Below, in pieces: positions 36,125 to 45,048 of a DNA stretch of 64,000 nucleotides (its first letter is position 1; every line of letters begins with the position of its first letter). The position numbers and the translations under genes are program-made. The notes beneath the pieces were generated by a model. That model made no database searches. It had not been told where the DNA came from and was given only the letters and a program-made list of their open reading frames with translations. Location of the stretch: contig NZ_JASZYS010000021.1 of assembly GCF_030316845.1 (NCBI RefSeq), forward strand, positions 54,936 to 118,935. Direction: 5' to 3'. The DNA is from Variovorax davisae. Lineage in GTDB: Bacteria; Pseudomonadota; Gammaproteobacteria; Burkholderiales; Burkholderiaceae_C.

Positions 36125-36143
36125 GAAACGGGCATCCCGTTTC
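36125..36143. terminator. Hairpin between convergent genes
   Basis: GAAACGGG-cat-CCCGTTTC, a perfect 8 bp stem with a 3 nt loop, in the 118 bp between the dehydrogenase gene and the minus-strand quinone oxidoreductase gene. A bidirectional terminator is likely, although the T-tract is short. Confidence 0.5.
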
Positions 36144-36193
36144 ACACTCGGGGCATGGCGAAGAACCGAAATCCAGTGCCATTCCCCCACCAC

Positions 36194-37162
36194 TCATGGA
36201 ATCAGCAGCAGCTTGCCGGTGGTGGCGCGGCTCTCCATGTCGGCATGTGCCTTCGCCGCATCCGACAACGGATACTCACCGCCGATTCGAATCCGGAGTT
36301 GGCCGGTCACGATCCAATCGAACAGTCGAGCCGAGCGCGCACGCAGCAGCTCAGGGGTTGGAACGTGATGCATGAACGAGGGATAGCCGAGCTTGATGCT
36401 TTTCGGCAGACTCATGATGTCGATCGGGCCAGGGCCACCGAGGACAGGGCCATACCAAGCGAACGTTCCTGATGACCGCAGCGAGTCGAGAGATCCCTGG
36501 AAAGTCATCGGGCCGGAGCCGTCATAGACCACGTGCACACCTTGACCGCCAGCCAGGCGGGTCGCTTCCTCCGCGAAGCGGCCTTGGCTGTCCACGATCA
36601 CGTGATCGGCGCCTGCTTCTTTCGCCACGGCCACCTTGTCTGGCGACGAGACACGGCCAATCACTCTCCCACCCCTGAGCCTGATGATCTGCGTCAGCAG
36701 CAGGCCGAGTCCGCCGGCTGCTGCATGAACCAAGGCAATATCGCCAGGCTGTACCGGGTAGAAGTCTGTCGCGAAGTGGCTGGCCGTGAGGCCTTGCATC
36801 ATCACGGCCGCCGCAGTCCGGTCATCGACCGCATCGGGCAACGGCACGAGCGATGCGGCCGGGATCAGCAACTCCTCGGCATAGCTTCCGGGTGCGTACA
36901 TCCAAGCAACCCGCTGGCCCACAAGCAGTCCGTCGACACCTTCACCGATGGCCAGCACGCGGCCGGCACCTTCGACCCCGAGGGCCCTCGGAAGTGGCAT
37001 TTCCGACCAGAAGTTGCCTTGCCTGACACCGATGTCCATGAAATTGACGCCGGCGGCTGCCACTCTCACAAGCACCTGACCCGCACTCAATACCGGCAGC
37101 GGTCGGTCGATCGACTGCATCACGTTCGTCCCACCCGGACGGATCATCACCACTGTTTTCAT
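36194..37162 (-). CDS. Quinone oxidoreductase (MDR family, QOR1-like)
   Basis: A 322-residue NADPH:quinone reductase: GVNFMDIGVRQGNF (32-46), NADP motif HAAAGGLGLLLTQIIRLRGGRVIG around 143-166 and no zinc cysteines. It reduces quinones or alpha,beta-unsaturated carbonyls. It is preceded by a TetR gene on the same strand; the 54 bp between them contain a 19 bp operator that occurs again before the TetR gene, so this enzyme is almost certainly induced by the ligand of that TetR. Confidence 0.9.
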   Translation of the reverse strand: MKTVVMIRPGGTNVMQSIDRPLPVLSAGQVLVRVAAAGVNFMDIGVRQGNFWSEMPLPRALGVEGAGRVLAIGEGVDGLLVGQRVAWMYAPGSYAEELLIPAASLVPLPDAVDDRTAAAVMMQGLTASHFATDFYPVQPGDIALVHAAAGGLGLLLTQIIRLRGGRVIGRVSSPDKVAVAKEAGADHVIVDSQGRFAEEATRLAGGQGVHVVYDGSGPMTFQGSLDSLRSSGTFAWYGPVLGGPGPIDIMSLPKSIKLGYPSFMHHVPTPELLRARSARLFDWIVTGQLRIRIGGEYPLSDAAKAHADMESRATTGKLLLIP

Positions 37163-37174
37163 CGATGGATTCCT

Positions 37175-37193
37175 TTATTGACTAATCGTTCAA
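37175..37193 (-). promoter_or_regulatory. TetR operator copy 1
   Basis: TTATTGACTAATCGTTCAA immediately before the quinone oxidoreductase gene. It matches the element at 37803-37821 (other strand) at 17 of 19 positions and is itself an imperfect palindrome around TTGA...TCAA. Confidence 0.75.
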
Positions 37194-37216
37194 CAATAGG
37201 TCAAAAAAAAGCAGCC

Positions 37217-37783
37217 CTATCTCAAGGCCCGCAAGGCCAGGCGCGAAATCGCGCGCAGCTCCGGCTCTCCGGCGCCGGCTCGCGCAGCGATGCGTATGGC
37301 TGCCACGGTCGCCAACAGGAATGCTGCTGCATGGTTCGGATCGAGGTCGGCCGCCAAGTCTTCCTCGGCCTGGGCCCGCCGGATCGTCGATGCCAGGACG
37401 GCGCGCAGGGGTGTTCCGACCGCCTCGCGGATCTTCGTCAAATCCTCCCGGTCGTCACCAAACTCGCTGATCGAGTTCACGCCAAGGCAAGGTTGGTGAG
37501 CCTCAGCGACCACGCGCTTCATCATGCACTCGACGCCACTGAGTGCCTTCGTGCCCCGCTGAAGCGCTTCGATGTGGCTCCTGGTTTCAGCCGTGGCGTA
37601 GCGCTCCAATGCTGCGCAATAGAGCGGCCACTTCCCGCCGAACGTGTTGTAGAGGCTCTGCTTTCCGATCTGCATCGCCTCGGCCAGCATGTCTGCAGAG
37701 GTTCCCGCGAAGCCGTACTCTCGAAACAGCCCCACTGCTGCATCGAGCGCCTCGTCTGGATCGAACTGCTTGGGTCTCGCCAT
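37217..37783 (-). CDS. TetR-family repressor of the quinone oxidoreductase
   Basis: A 188-residue TetR protein. HTH: DAAVGLFREYGFAGTSADMLAEAMQIGKQSLYNTFGGKWPLY (about 13-53), close to YcdC/AcrR-like regulators of redox enzymes. A nearly identical 19 bp element precedes both this gene and the downstream quinone oxidoreductase gene, which points to autoregulation plus control of the enzyme. It is divergent to nothing; upstream lies a 137 bp gap before the LysE exporter gene on the same strand. Confidence 0.9.
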   Translation of the reverse strand: MARPKQFDPDEALDAAVGLFREYGFAGTSADMLAEAMQIGKQSLYNTFGGKWPLYCAALERYATAETRSHIEALQRGTKALSGVECMMKRVVAEAHQPCLGVNSISEFGDDREDLTKIREAVGTPLRAVLASTIRRAQAEEDLAADLDPNHAAAFLLATVAAIRIAARAGAGEPELRAISRLALRALR

Positions 37784-37802
37784 GACGCAAATCTAACCGT
37801 AA

Positions 37803-37821
37803 TTGAATGATCAGTCAATAA
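37803..37821 (-). promoter_or_regulatory. TetR operator copy 2
   Basis: On the minus strand TTATTGACTGATCATTCAA, 20 bp before the start of the TetR gene. Same element as at 37175-37193 with two substitutions, both in mirrored positions of the palindrome. Confidence 0.75.
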
Positions 37822-37920
37822 CAAGCAAACGAAACTCGATAGGGAGGGACGATCGCGGCCAGGTGCCAGCGGCACCTTTGCCATCTGCTTTCCTGGCTGT
37901 AGCTCGTCGACACGCGGTAG

Positions 37921-38532
37921 TCAGCACGAGCGGTCGAACCATGGACAAGTTCGAAACATGAAGGCTGCGGAGATCAAGAGCAGCACGGACAAGGACCTGT
38001 TGAGAAGCCTGACCCGCGTTTCGTTCTTCAAGGCTTCGCGCAGCGAAGCACCTGCCGCGGACCACGCGGCCATGGAAACGAAGCACACCAGAAAGTAGAT
38101 GGCGCAAAACACCAGCAGGCTGTGCGCGGCGCCGTCGTTGGCGAACGCGCCCGTTCCTGCGATGGCGGCCAGCCAGGCTTTCGCATTCATCCACTGCATG
38201 GATGCCCCACTCCAGAATGACGAGCGCCCACCGGTGTCGCTGCCGATGCTGCCGTCAGCACGCCAGAGCGTCCAAGCCATGTACAGCAGGAATCCCACGC
38301 CAGCCATGGTGACGAGGCTGATCAGCCCTGGAAACCGAGCCAGCACCGTTTGCAGGCCGACTCCCGCCAGGACGAGAAGGGCAGCGAATCCGACCGTCGC
38401 ACCCGCTACCACGCGCATTCCCCCCAAGAATCCTTCGCGCACCGCCACGGCCAGAACCAGAACGTTCACCGGGCCGGGGGAGATGGAGGCAGCCAGCGCG
38501 AATGCGGCCATGGATAGCACTTCGAGCGTCAT
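37921..38532 (-). CDS. LysE/RhtB-family amino acid exporter
   Basis: A 203-residue inner-membrane protein of about six spans with the family opening AAFALAASISPGPVNVLVLAVAVREGFLGGMRVVAGATVGFAALLVLAGVG and the middle motif SGASMQWMNAKAWLAAIA. It exports amino acids or derivatives. The ATG at 38532 lies 4 bp after the stop of the NudK-like gene, so the two form an operon; a functional link is not evident. Confidence 0.88.
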   Translation of the reverse strand: MTLEVLSMAAFALAASISPGPVNVLVLAVAVREGFLGGMRVVAGATVGFAALLVLAGVGLQTVLARFPGLISLVTMAGVGFLLYMAWTLWRADGSIGSDTGGRSSFWSGASMQWMNAKAWLAAIAGTGAFANDGAAHSLLVFCAIYFLVCFVSMAAWSAAGASLREALKNETRVRLLNRSLSVLLLISAAFMFRTCPWFDRSC

Positions 38533-38536
38533 AGGC

Positions 38537-39130
38537 TCAGCGTTGCGCCGCTCCGAACACATGCAGCTGGGCGTGCAGCAAGAGCATGACGGTCTTGGCA
38601 TCCGCGATACGCCCATCGGCCACCCTGGCCAACGCATCGTCGATGCTCAGTTCCAGCACCTCGATGTCTTCCCCGTCCTCGGCCAGTCCACCGCCAGCGC
38701 CGATGCGCATCGAACTGTCATAGGGCGCGACGAAGAAGTGCAGGCGCTCGGTGACGGACCCCGGGCTCATGAAGCATTCGAAGATCTTGCGCACCGTCCC
38801 GAGCCGGTAGCCCAGTTCTTCCTCGACCTCCGCCCGGATGCGTTGCTCGGGTTCGGCGTCGTCCAGCAAACCCGCTGCCGCCTCGATCAAAAGGTCTTCG
38901 CAACCGTTCACGAACGCCGGGTAGCGGAACTGCCGCGTCAGCAGCACCGTGCGGCGCGCGAGGTCATAGGGCAGCAGGGTGGCGCCGTTGCCGCGGTCAT
39001 AGGTCTCCCGGTTCATGCGCTGCCACTGGCCGTCGCTGCGCAGCCAGTCGAAGCTCGTCGTCTTCAGCGTGTACCAGTTGTCGGAGAGCAGGGTGACTTC
39101 GCGCACCCGCACGCGGTGTTGCAGTTTCAT
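38537..39130 (-). CDS. nudK: NudK-type GDP-mannose/nucleoside-diphosphate-sugar hydrolase
   Basis: A 197-residue Nudix hydrolase. The start VREVTLLSDNWYTLKTTSFDW, the segment TYDRGNGATLLPYDLARRTVLLTRQFRYP, the Nudix box GLLDDAEPEQRIRAEVEEELGY and the MSPGSVTERL... part match NudK, a GDP-mannose pyrophosphatase. The start at 39130 is chosen over a Met four codons upstream by similarity. It is divergent to a DeoR-type regulator with two 20-bp-spaced repeats between them. Confidence 0.88.
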   Translation of the reverse strand: MKLQHRVRVREVTLLSDNWYTLKTTSFDWLRSDGQWQRMNRETYDRGNGATLLPYDLARRTVLLTRQFRYPAFVNGCEDLLIEAAAGLLDDAEPEQRIRAEVEEELGYRLGTVRKIFECFMSPGSVTERLHFFVAPYDSSMRIGAGGGLAEDGEDIEVLELSIDDALARVADGRIADAKTVMLLLHAQLHVFGAAQR

Positions 39131-39152
39131 GGCGCCGATCATATGAGTAGAA

Positions 39153-39179
39153 TCGTGCAAAACCAAGCAAATTCGTGCA
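39153..39179 (+). promoter_or_regulatory. Direct repeats in the nudK-deoR divergent region
   Basis: Two copies of TCGTGCA (39153-39159 and 39173-39179) begin exactly 20 bp apart, two helical turns, in the 91 bp between the divergent starts. They are a plausible site for the DeoR-type regulator, which commonly binds repeated short words. Confidence 0.4.
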
Positions 39180-39221
39180 GGCAAGTTTCCGTTCAGTGCG
39201 AAGAACCCCGAAAGACATGAC

Positions 39222-39992
39222 ATGCTGACAAGCCAGCGCAAGCAACACATCCTTTCATTGCTCCGTCGCGAAGGCAGCATCGTCGCGAAGGATCTCGGCG
39301 CCCAACTGGGCTTGTCGGAGGATTCGATCCGGCGCGATCTGCGCGAGCTGGCGGCGCAAGGCCTGCTCAAGCGCGTGCACGGCGGTGCCTTGCCCGTGGC
39401 AGCGGCCGAAGGCGATTTCGCGCGGCGCATGCAACTCGTGCCGGATGAAAAGGTGGCGATAGGACGCGCCGCGGCGGGGCTGGTCGTCGGCGGGCAAGTG
39501 GTTTTCATCGATGGCGGCACGACCGCTGTGCAACTGGCGCGGCACCTGCCCATGAACCTGCGCGCGACGGTCGTCACCCACAGCCCGTCGGTGGCGGTCG
39601 AACTGGTCTCTCACGCAGACATCGAGGTCGTCGTGCTGGGCGGTCGCCTGTTCAAGCATTCGGTCGTCACGGTGGGGGCGGCCACGATGGAAGCCATCTC
39701 CCGCATTCGCGCCGACACCTACTTCATGGGCGTCACCGGCGTGCAGGCAGAGGCTGGGCTCACCACGGGCGACATGGAGGAGGCGCAGGTCAAGCGCGCA
39801 CTGATGGATGCGTCAGCCGAAACCGTGGTGCTGGCTTCTTCCGAAAAGCTTGGTGCAGTCTCGGCCTGGCAGGTTCATCCGCTCAAGCGCGCAGGACGCA
39901 TCGTGCATTCGACGCAGGCGTCGAGAAAAATGATCGAGCCATTGCGCAAGGCCGGCGTGGGGCTGGTTCGCGCGGACGGCGACGCGCATTGA
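39222..39992 (+). CDS. DeoR/GlpR-family regulator
   Basis: A 256-residue regulator with the DeoR helix-turn-helix (QRKQHILSLLRREGSIVAKDLGAQLGLSEDSIRRDLRELAAQGLLKRVHGGAL, 5-57) and the sugar-phosphate domain (FIDGGTTAVQLARHLP, VVVLGGRLFKHS, YFMGVTGVQAEAGLTTGDMEEAQVKRALM). The effector is likely a phosphorylated sugar, which agrees with the divergent NudK-like nucleotide-sugar hydrolase. It ends 56 bp before a convergent AraC gene. Confidence 0.9.
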   Translation: MLTSQRKQHILSLLRREGSIVAKDLGAQLGLSEDSIRRDLRELAAQGLLKRVHGGALPVAAAEGDFARRMQLVPDEKVAIGRAAAGLVVGGQVVFIDGGTTAVQLARHLPMNLRATVVTHSPSVAVELVSHADIEVVVLGGRLFKHSVVTVGAATMEAISRIRADTYFMGVTGVQAEAGLTTGDMEEAQVKRALMDASAETVVLASSEKLGAVSAWQVHPLKRAGRIVHSTQASRKMIEPLRKAGVGLVRADGDAH

Positions 39993-40048
39993 GCTTGCCC
40001 TCGGCATGGATTCTTTCGCTGGACTGCGCACCGGGTTCTTCGACGAGG

Positions 40049-41104
40049 TCACGCGGAAGCATTCGATCTGATTCTCGCGCGCCATGCCGCTGGCGGCATG
40101 TCGGTCCAACGCCGGAATGCGCGGTTGAACGCACTCGCGTCGGCATAGTCGAGCGACGACGCAAGCTCCGCAGTGGTCATGTCGGTGTCGGTGAGGAGTT
40201 GCCGAGCGACTTCATACCGCACCGCCTCCACCAGCGCCCTGAAAGTCGTTCCCCGTGCTGCCAGCTTCCGGTGCAGCGTGCGCCGCGTCGTCGCAAGCAG
40301 GTCGCAAACCAGCGTCTCGTTGACGCGCCCGTTCGCCACCATTCTGCGCAGCGCTTCGCTCACATGGCTGACTACATCGTCTGGCGCAATCGCTTCCTGC
40401 TCTAGCAGTTGTCGTTGCAGCAGACCGTGCTGCACGGCATCCGAGCCCACTGGCGGCTGAGCCAGCCATTGCTTCTTGAATCTCAGTTCGGTTCGATCGG
40501 CGCCGAACTGCAACCGGCACCCGAACAGCTGCTTGTAGGGGCGAATGTCCGACGGCTCGGCATGCGCAAACGACACCTCGACCGGGCTCCAACGCGGTCC
40601 GCAGATGGTCTTCAGAATGTTGAACTCGAATGCCGTGACGAGGTCGTAGGCCTGCGCAGTGCCGGGCATGTCGCGCAGGTAGATCGCGTAGCCCAGCGAT
40701 GCATGGGTACCGTCTACCGAGTGCGTTGGCACCCCTCCGCGGGTCTGCAGGTGCAGGTGGGCAATCAGACTGTCCAACGCGGACTGGACGGTCGCCGATC
40801 TTTGAATGAGTTCGCCGAGCGTTCCCAGTGATGATGCCGTAGCGTGCTGGCCTGCAAGCAGACCAAAGTGCCTGCGTCCCGTGACGGTGGCGCAATGCTG
40901 GAGCAACCGCCCGGCCGTCCGATAGGAGATGCGAGTCTCCGAGTGGTCGAAAGTGCTGACAGACAAGCCCATCGCGACGAGCACTGGCGCAAGCTCTACG
41001 TCGTGCTCGCGTAGCACAGCCGGTATGCCCGCCAGCGCGGCCACGCGCACCGTGCCCGAATCGTCCGGCCGCTCGTCTGGTTGACGACGGGTGGTCTGGC
41101 GCAT
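40049..41104 (-). CDS. AraC-family regulator (arabinose-binding-like/OruR type)
   Basis: A 351-residue regulator: an N-terminal ligand-binding domain of the PF12625 type (AGIPAVLREHDVELAPVLVAMGLS...TAGRLLQHCATVTGRRHFGLLAGQ) and a C-terminal AraC HTH (VCDLLATTRRTLHRKLAARGTTFRALVEAVRYEVARQLLTDTDMTTAELASSLDYADASAFNRAFRRW). GGAAGG stands 9 bp before the Met at 41104, which is preferred over three earlier in-frame Met codons. Divergent from the arylsulfatase gene with 174 bp between, suggesting control of it. Confidence 0.88.
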   Translation of the reverse strand: MRQTTRRQPDERPDDSGTVRVAALAGIPAVLREHDVELAPVLVAMGLSVSTFDHSETRISYRTAGRLLQHCATVTGRRHFGLLAGQHATASSLGTLGELIQRSATVQSALDSLIAHLHLQTRGGVPTHSVDGTHASLGYAIYLRDMPGTAQAYDLVTAFEFNILKTICGPRWSPVEVSFAHAEPSDIRPYKQLFGCRLQFGADRTELRFKKQWLAQPPVGSDAVQHGLLQRQLLEQEAIAPDDVVSHVSEALRRMVANGRVNETLVCDLLATTRRTLHRKLAARGTTFRALVEAVRYEVARQLLTDTDMTTAELASSLDYADASAFNRAFRRWTDMPPAAWRARIRSNASA

Positions 41105-41278
41105 GAAACCCATCCTTCCGAGCCATTGAAGCGGGCTCATGGTCTCGGTGGTGGCCCAAAATGTCAAGAACAATGGCTCGGGTTCTGGTTATGTTCGGGC
41201 GATCCGAGGGGTTGGCTCGATCTTAGAAAGGGCATGGCCTCAGGCGTCACGTGGATCCGCATTTGATCTGGAGAACGC

Positions 41279-42820
41279 ATGGCCATCAAACCACCGAACA
41301 TCGTCATGATCATGGCCGACGACGTCGGCATCTGGAACCTGAGCTGCTACCACCGCGGCATGATGGGTGGCAGCACGCCCAACATCGACCGCATCGCGAA
41401 AGAGGGTGCGCTCTTCACGGACTACTACGGGCAGCAATCGTGCACCGCCGGTCGCGCGGCCTTCATCCTCGGCCAGACGCCCTTCCGCACAGGTCTCCTG
41501 AAAGTCGGCATGCCCGCGGCCAAGCAGGGACTGCAGGACAAGGATCCGACCATCGCCGAACTGCTGAAGCCGCTCGGCTATGCTACCGCGCAGATCGGCA
41601 AGAACCACTTGGGCGACCGCAACGAATACCTGCCCACGGTGCACGGCTTCGACGAGTTCTACGGCATCCTCTATCACCTCAATGCGATGGAGGAACCGTA
41701 CGACGGCGAGTATCCGAAGATGGCCGGATTCCACGAGCAGTTCGGTCCGCGCAACATCATCGAGACCTACGCCACCGACGTCGACGACCCCACCGAGGAG
41801 CCGCGCTGGGGCCGCGTCGGCAAGCAGAAGATCATCGATGCCGGCCCGCTGCCGCCCGGCGCGGGCATGGACCCGGCGGCGAAGTTCAGTATGGAGGATG
41901 TCGATGCCGAACTCGTGCGCCGCTCGGTCGACTTCATCGATCGTTCGGTAAAGGCGGGCAAGCCTTTCTTCCTCTGGCACAACTCCACGCGCTGCCACGT
42001 CTGGACCCATCTTTCTCCCAAGTGGAAGGACAAGAGCGGCTTCGGCCTCTATGCGGACGCCATGATGGAGTTGGACTGGATCGTCGGCGAGATCCTCCAG
42101 AAGCTCGATGACGAGGGCATCGCCGACAACACCATCGTGATGTTCACCAGCGACAACGGCGCCGAGATCTTCAGTTGGCCCGACGGCGGCAACCATCCCT
42201 TCCGCGGCGAGAAGGGAACCGTCTTCGAGGGCGGCTTTCGCGTGCCGATGGTGGCCAAGTGGCCCGGCGTACTCCCGCCTGGCACGATCATCAACGACAT
42301 CATGGCGGCGGAGGACTGGCTGCCCACGCTGGTCGCCGCCGCCGGAGAGCCGCAGGTCAAGGAGAAGCTGCTGACCGGCTACAAGGCGGGCGAGAAGACT
42401 TTCAAGAACCACCTCGACGGCTACAACTTCATGCCCTATTTCAAGGGCGAAATCCCTGCGCCGCGCCACGAGTTCTTCTACTTCAGCGACAACGCCGACC
42501 TGATGGCGGTGCGCTACAACGCTTGGAAGGTCAGCTTCAAGACGATCGAGGGCAATCTTTTCAACGGCAAGCCTGAGACGACCAATGTGCCGCTCGTGAC
42601 CAACCTGCGACAAGATCCGTGGGAGCGTTACCAGGACGAGAGCCTGCTGTATGGCCGCTGGTGGGGCGAGAAGCTCTGGACGATGATTCCCGCAGTGGGC
42701 ATCGTGGGGCAGTTTCTTGGCACCTTCAAGGACTATCCGCCGAGCCAGGTGTCGGGATCTCTCAGTGTCGAGAAGGCACTCCAGATGCTGCAGACGGGGA
42801 GCCGGGGCAGCGGGACTTGA
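41279..42820 (+). CDS. Arylsulfatase without signal peptide
   Basis: A 513-residue formylglycine-dependent sulfatase. The modification motif CTAGR starts at Cys55; Asp14/Asp15 (MIMADD) and Asn/Asp near 297 (FTSDNGAE) form the Ca site; Lys/His are in IGKNHLGDRNEYLP. The protein begins directly with the catalytic fold (MAIKPPNIVMIMADD), so it should remain in the cytoplasm. GGAGAACGC before the ATG. It has a divergent AraC regulator and no formylglycine-generating enzyme gene is visible in the window. The substrate is an aryl or alkyl sulfate ester. Confidence 0.93.
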   Translation: MAIKPPNIVMIMADDVGIWNLSCYHRGMMGGSTPNIDRIAKEGALFTDYYGQQSCTAGRAAFILGQTPFRTGLLKVGMPAAKQGLQDKDPTIAELLKPLGYATAQIGKNHLGDRNEYLPTVHGFDEFYGILYHLNAMEEPYDGEYPKMAGFHEQFGPRNIIETYATDVDDPTEEPRWGRVGKQKIIDAGPLPPGAGMDPAAKFSMEDVDAELVRRSVDFIDRSVKAGKPFFLWHNSTRCHVWTHLSPKWKDKSGFGLYADAMMELDWIVGEILQKLDDEGIADNTIVMFTSDNGAEIFSWPDGGNHPFRGEKGTVFEGGFRVPMVAKWPGVLPPGTIINDIMAAEDWLPTLVAAAGEPQVKEKLLTGYKAGEKTFKNHLDGYNFMPYFKGEIPAPRHEFFYFSDNADLMAVRYNAWKVSFKTIEGNLFNGKPETTNVPLVTNLRQDPWERYQDESLLYGRWWGEKLWTMIPAVGIVGQFLGTFKDYPPSQVSGSLSVEKALQMLQTGSRGSGT

Positions 42821-42870
42821 AGCTGGGCCGTGCCACACCACCTGGTGCTTCGCTGGCAGCCGTGAAGCAC

Positions 42871-42945
42871 GGCCTCGCCGAAGAAGTCCTTCGGGTCCTT
42901 GCCGGTCTTGGCCCGGATATGGGTGATGTGCGCCTCGAAGGTCAT
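42871..42945 (-). pseudogene. DUF4287 gene, 5' remnant
   Basis: Five bp after the VOC gene stop a frame opens with MTFEAHITHIRAKTGKDPKD and 5 further residues, resembling the start of DUF4287 proteins (MTFQAYL...AKTGKTPEDF). After about 25 codons the similarity is lost and the sequence runs into the end of the arylsulfatase gene. The rest of the domain appears to be deleted. Confidence 0.55.
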
Positions 42946-42949
42946 GGGC

Positions 42950-43399
42950 TCATCCGAACGCGATCGACTCCCCGTTGACACCCCAGCACACGCCGAAGCG
43001 ATCGGTGAGCATGCCGAAGGTCTTGGCCCAGAACGCCGGCGCCAGTGGCATCGTCACCTGACCGCCCTGCGACAGCGCGTGGAAGGCGCCGTGCGCCTGG
43101 TCGACGGTGTCGTACTGGATGGCCAGCATTGCGCCCTTCACGCCCTCGTACGGCATGCCTGGTGGCACGTCGCCGGCGAACAGCTTCGCGCCACCGGGCA
43201 GCGCCAGGCAGGCATGCATGATGCTGTTGCCGGTGGGGCGCGGGCCGTCGCCGCAACCGTCGGCGCCCGCGGGTGATGCGGGCATGTCGTCGTAACTCAT
43301 CATCGTTTCGATCTTGGCGCCAAGCGCCTTCTCATAGAAGGCGAAGGCCTCGCGGGTGTTCCCGCCAAAGCTCAGGTAGGGGGTCAGGGTCGTGGACAT
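42950..43399 (-). CDS. VOC family protein (PhnB-like)
   Basis: A 149-residue VOC protein of the PhnB type: LTPYLSFGGNTREAFAFYEKALGAKIETMMSYDDMP, SIMHACLALPGGAKLFAGDVPPG and the ending WAKTFGMLTDRFGVCWGVNG. Function unknown in this family. GGAG lies 6 bp before the ATG at 43399. It is divergent to the MocR regulator and followed by a broken DUF4287 gene. Confidence 0.9.
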   Translation of the reverse strand: MSTTLTPYLSFGGNTREAFAFYEKALGAKIETMMSYDDMPASPAGADGCGDGPRPTGNSIMHACLALPGGAKLFAGDVPPGMPYEGVKGAMLAIQYDTVDQAHGAFHALSQGGQVTMPLAPAFWAKTFGMLTDRFGVCWGVNGESIAFG

Positions 43400-43523
43400 G
43401 GTGTGCTCCGGGGATGGGCCGACATGGCCCGTCGAGTGGGCCCAAGATTACGCGTTCAGGCCGATGAATGAAGTACCAATCCACGCCGACACCTTGGTGC
43501 CACTTGATGGGGCCGAACGGCCG

Positions 43524-43537
43524 GGTCAAACTTGACC
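43524..43537. promoter_or_regulatory. Palindrome in the VOC-mocR divergent region
   Basis: GGTCAA-AC-TTGACC, flanked by a wider inverted pair CCACTT (upstream) and AAGTGG (downstream). It lies 69 bp before the mocR start and is a candidate operator; MocR proteins usually autoregulate from such sites. Confidence 0.4.
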
Positions 43538-43605
43538 TGAAGTGGCCCCAAGGGCCTGCCACATCGGTATGCTGGTCGGCACCAGTTCGGAAAGTGTCTC
43601 GGACC

Positions 43606-45048
43606 ATGTTCTTGCAGTTCGATGGCAATGGCGTGCTCTACGCGCAGCTGGCGCGGGCACTCAAGCGTGCAATCCTTCATGGCCAGCTGAAGGCTGGTGC
43701 AGCCCTGCCTGCGACGCGCGTGCTGGCCGCGGAGTTGGGGCTGTCGCGCAATACCGTGCTCACAGCCTACGAGATGCTGTGCGCTGAGCAATTGGCGGTG
43801 GCCAGAGTCGGCTCCGGCACCTTTGTGGCGACCTCGGCGGTCTTGGGTGACAGGCCGTCGATCAAGGCGCAGGTTCCGGCCCAGACACGCTACGCCGCCC
43901 GCTTGCGGGGCTTGCCGGCACTGACGCTTCGCCGCGTCGCTCATCGCCTGCGCTACGACCTGCACTACGGCGAGCCCTTGGTCGACCCGCCACTGGTCAC
44001 CGCATGGCGGCGCGAGCTGTCACAGGCGGTGGGCGCGAGGGATTGGGGTTACCCGCCAAGCATTGGCCTGCGTGTGCTGCGTCAGGCCATCAGCGAGTAT
44101 CTCGCGCGGCGGCGCGGCGTCGTGTGCGACGCCGACGACGTGGTGGTCGTCAGCGGGACGCAGCAGGCAGTCTCTCTGCTCGCTCGGGTGCTGATCGACG
44201 AAGGGGCGGTCGTCGCGATCGAGGATCCCGGGTACGAACTCGCTCTGCGCGCGTTGCAGGCCCATGGCGCTCGCCTGCTGCCGGTAAAGGTCGACGCCGA
44301 GGGTTTGCGGGTTGACGTCCTACCGCGGGGAAGCGGCGTCCGCATGGTCCTGGTGACGCCGTCGCACCAATTCCCATCCGGCGCCGTGATGTCACTGGCG
44401 CGGCGGACAGCGTTGCTCGAATACGCTGCTCGACGCGGCTGCTGGGTGGTCGAAGACGACTACGACGGCGAGTTCCGCCATGACGGTGTCGCCATCCCGG
44501 CACTCCGATCGCTCGATGTCCACGATCGGGTGATCTACGTCGGCAGCTTCTCGAAGGTGCTGTTCCCGGGGCTGCGCCTTGGCTATGTGGTCTGCCCACG
44601 AGGCGTGCGCGATGATCTCATCGCCGCCAAGCTGCACGACGACCTGGGTTGCGGCAGCATCGAGCAGGCAGCACTGGCCGAGCTGATGCAAAGCGGCGCG
44701 TTCGATCGTCATTTGCGGCATGCTTCTGCGGAACTGCGCCGCCGACGCGCGACCTTGCTGGACGGCCTGCGCGTGCATTGCAGCACGCATCTGGTGGTCA
44801 ACGACTCACGCGCCGGCATGCATGTGGTTGGTTGGCTGCCGGGCTGGACTTCGCGCCAGGTCGAAGCGCTGGCCGCGCACGCAGCGGAGCGCGGTTTGGG
44901 ACTGCATCCGATCGCACCGCACTTCCGGCGTCAGCCCGCACCGCAGGGCCTGCTCCTCGGATACGCCGCACTGTCCGCCAAACAGTTGCGCGCAGCGACG
45001 GCACTGCTGGGTGAGTGCCTGGGCAAGATTGCCGACCAAACAGCATAG
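43606..45048 (+). CDS. MocR-family regulator (GntR HTH fused to aminotransferase domain)
   Basis: A 480-residue protein. N-terminal GntR winged helix (LYAQLARALKRAILHGQLKAGAALPATRVLAAELGLSRNTVLTAYEMLCAEQL, about 11-64), linker, and a class I aminotransferase fold with PLP residues: TQQAVSLLARVL, EDPGYELALRAL, EDDYDGEFRH and the Schiff-base lysine in YVGSFSKVLFPGLRLGY. PLP binding as effector is expected. The ATG at 43606 gives the normal family length; an earlier ATG would add 46 unrelated residues. The best regulatory targets are itself and the divergent VOC gene. Confidence 0.92.
   Translation: MFLQFDGNGVLYAQLARALKRAILHGQLKAGAALPATRVLAAELGLSRNTVLTAYEMLCAEQLAVARVGSGTFVATSAVLGDRPSIKAQVPAQTRYAARLRGLPALTLRRVAHRLRYDLHYGEPLVDPPLVTAWRRELSQAVGARDWGYPPSIGLRVLRQAISEYLARRRGVVCDADDVVVVSGTQQAVSLLARVLIDEGAVVAIEDPGYELALRALQAHGARLLPVKVDAEGLRVDVLPRGSGVRMVLVTPSHQFPSGAVMSLARRTALLEYAARRGCWVVEDDYDGEFRHDGVAIPALRSLDVHDRVIYVGSFSKVLFPGLRLGYVVCPRGVRDDLIAAKLHDDLGCGSIEQAALAELMQSGAFDRHLRHASAELRRRRATLLDGLRVHCSTHLVVNDSRAGMHVVGWLPGWTSRQVEALAAHAAERGLGLHPIAPHFRRQPAPQGLLLGYAALSAKQLRAATALLGECLGKIADQTA

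Noticed and set aside
36285..36300. TTCGAATCC-like word reminiscent of a tRNA T-arm
   Set aside because: It lies inside the quinone oxidoreductase gene and no cloverleaf can be formed.
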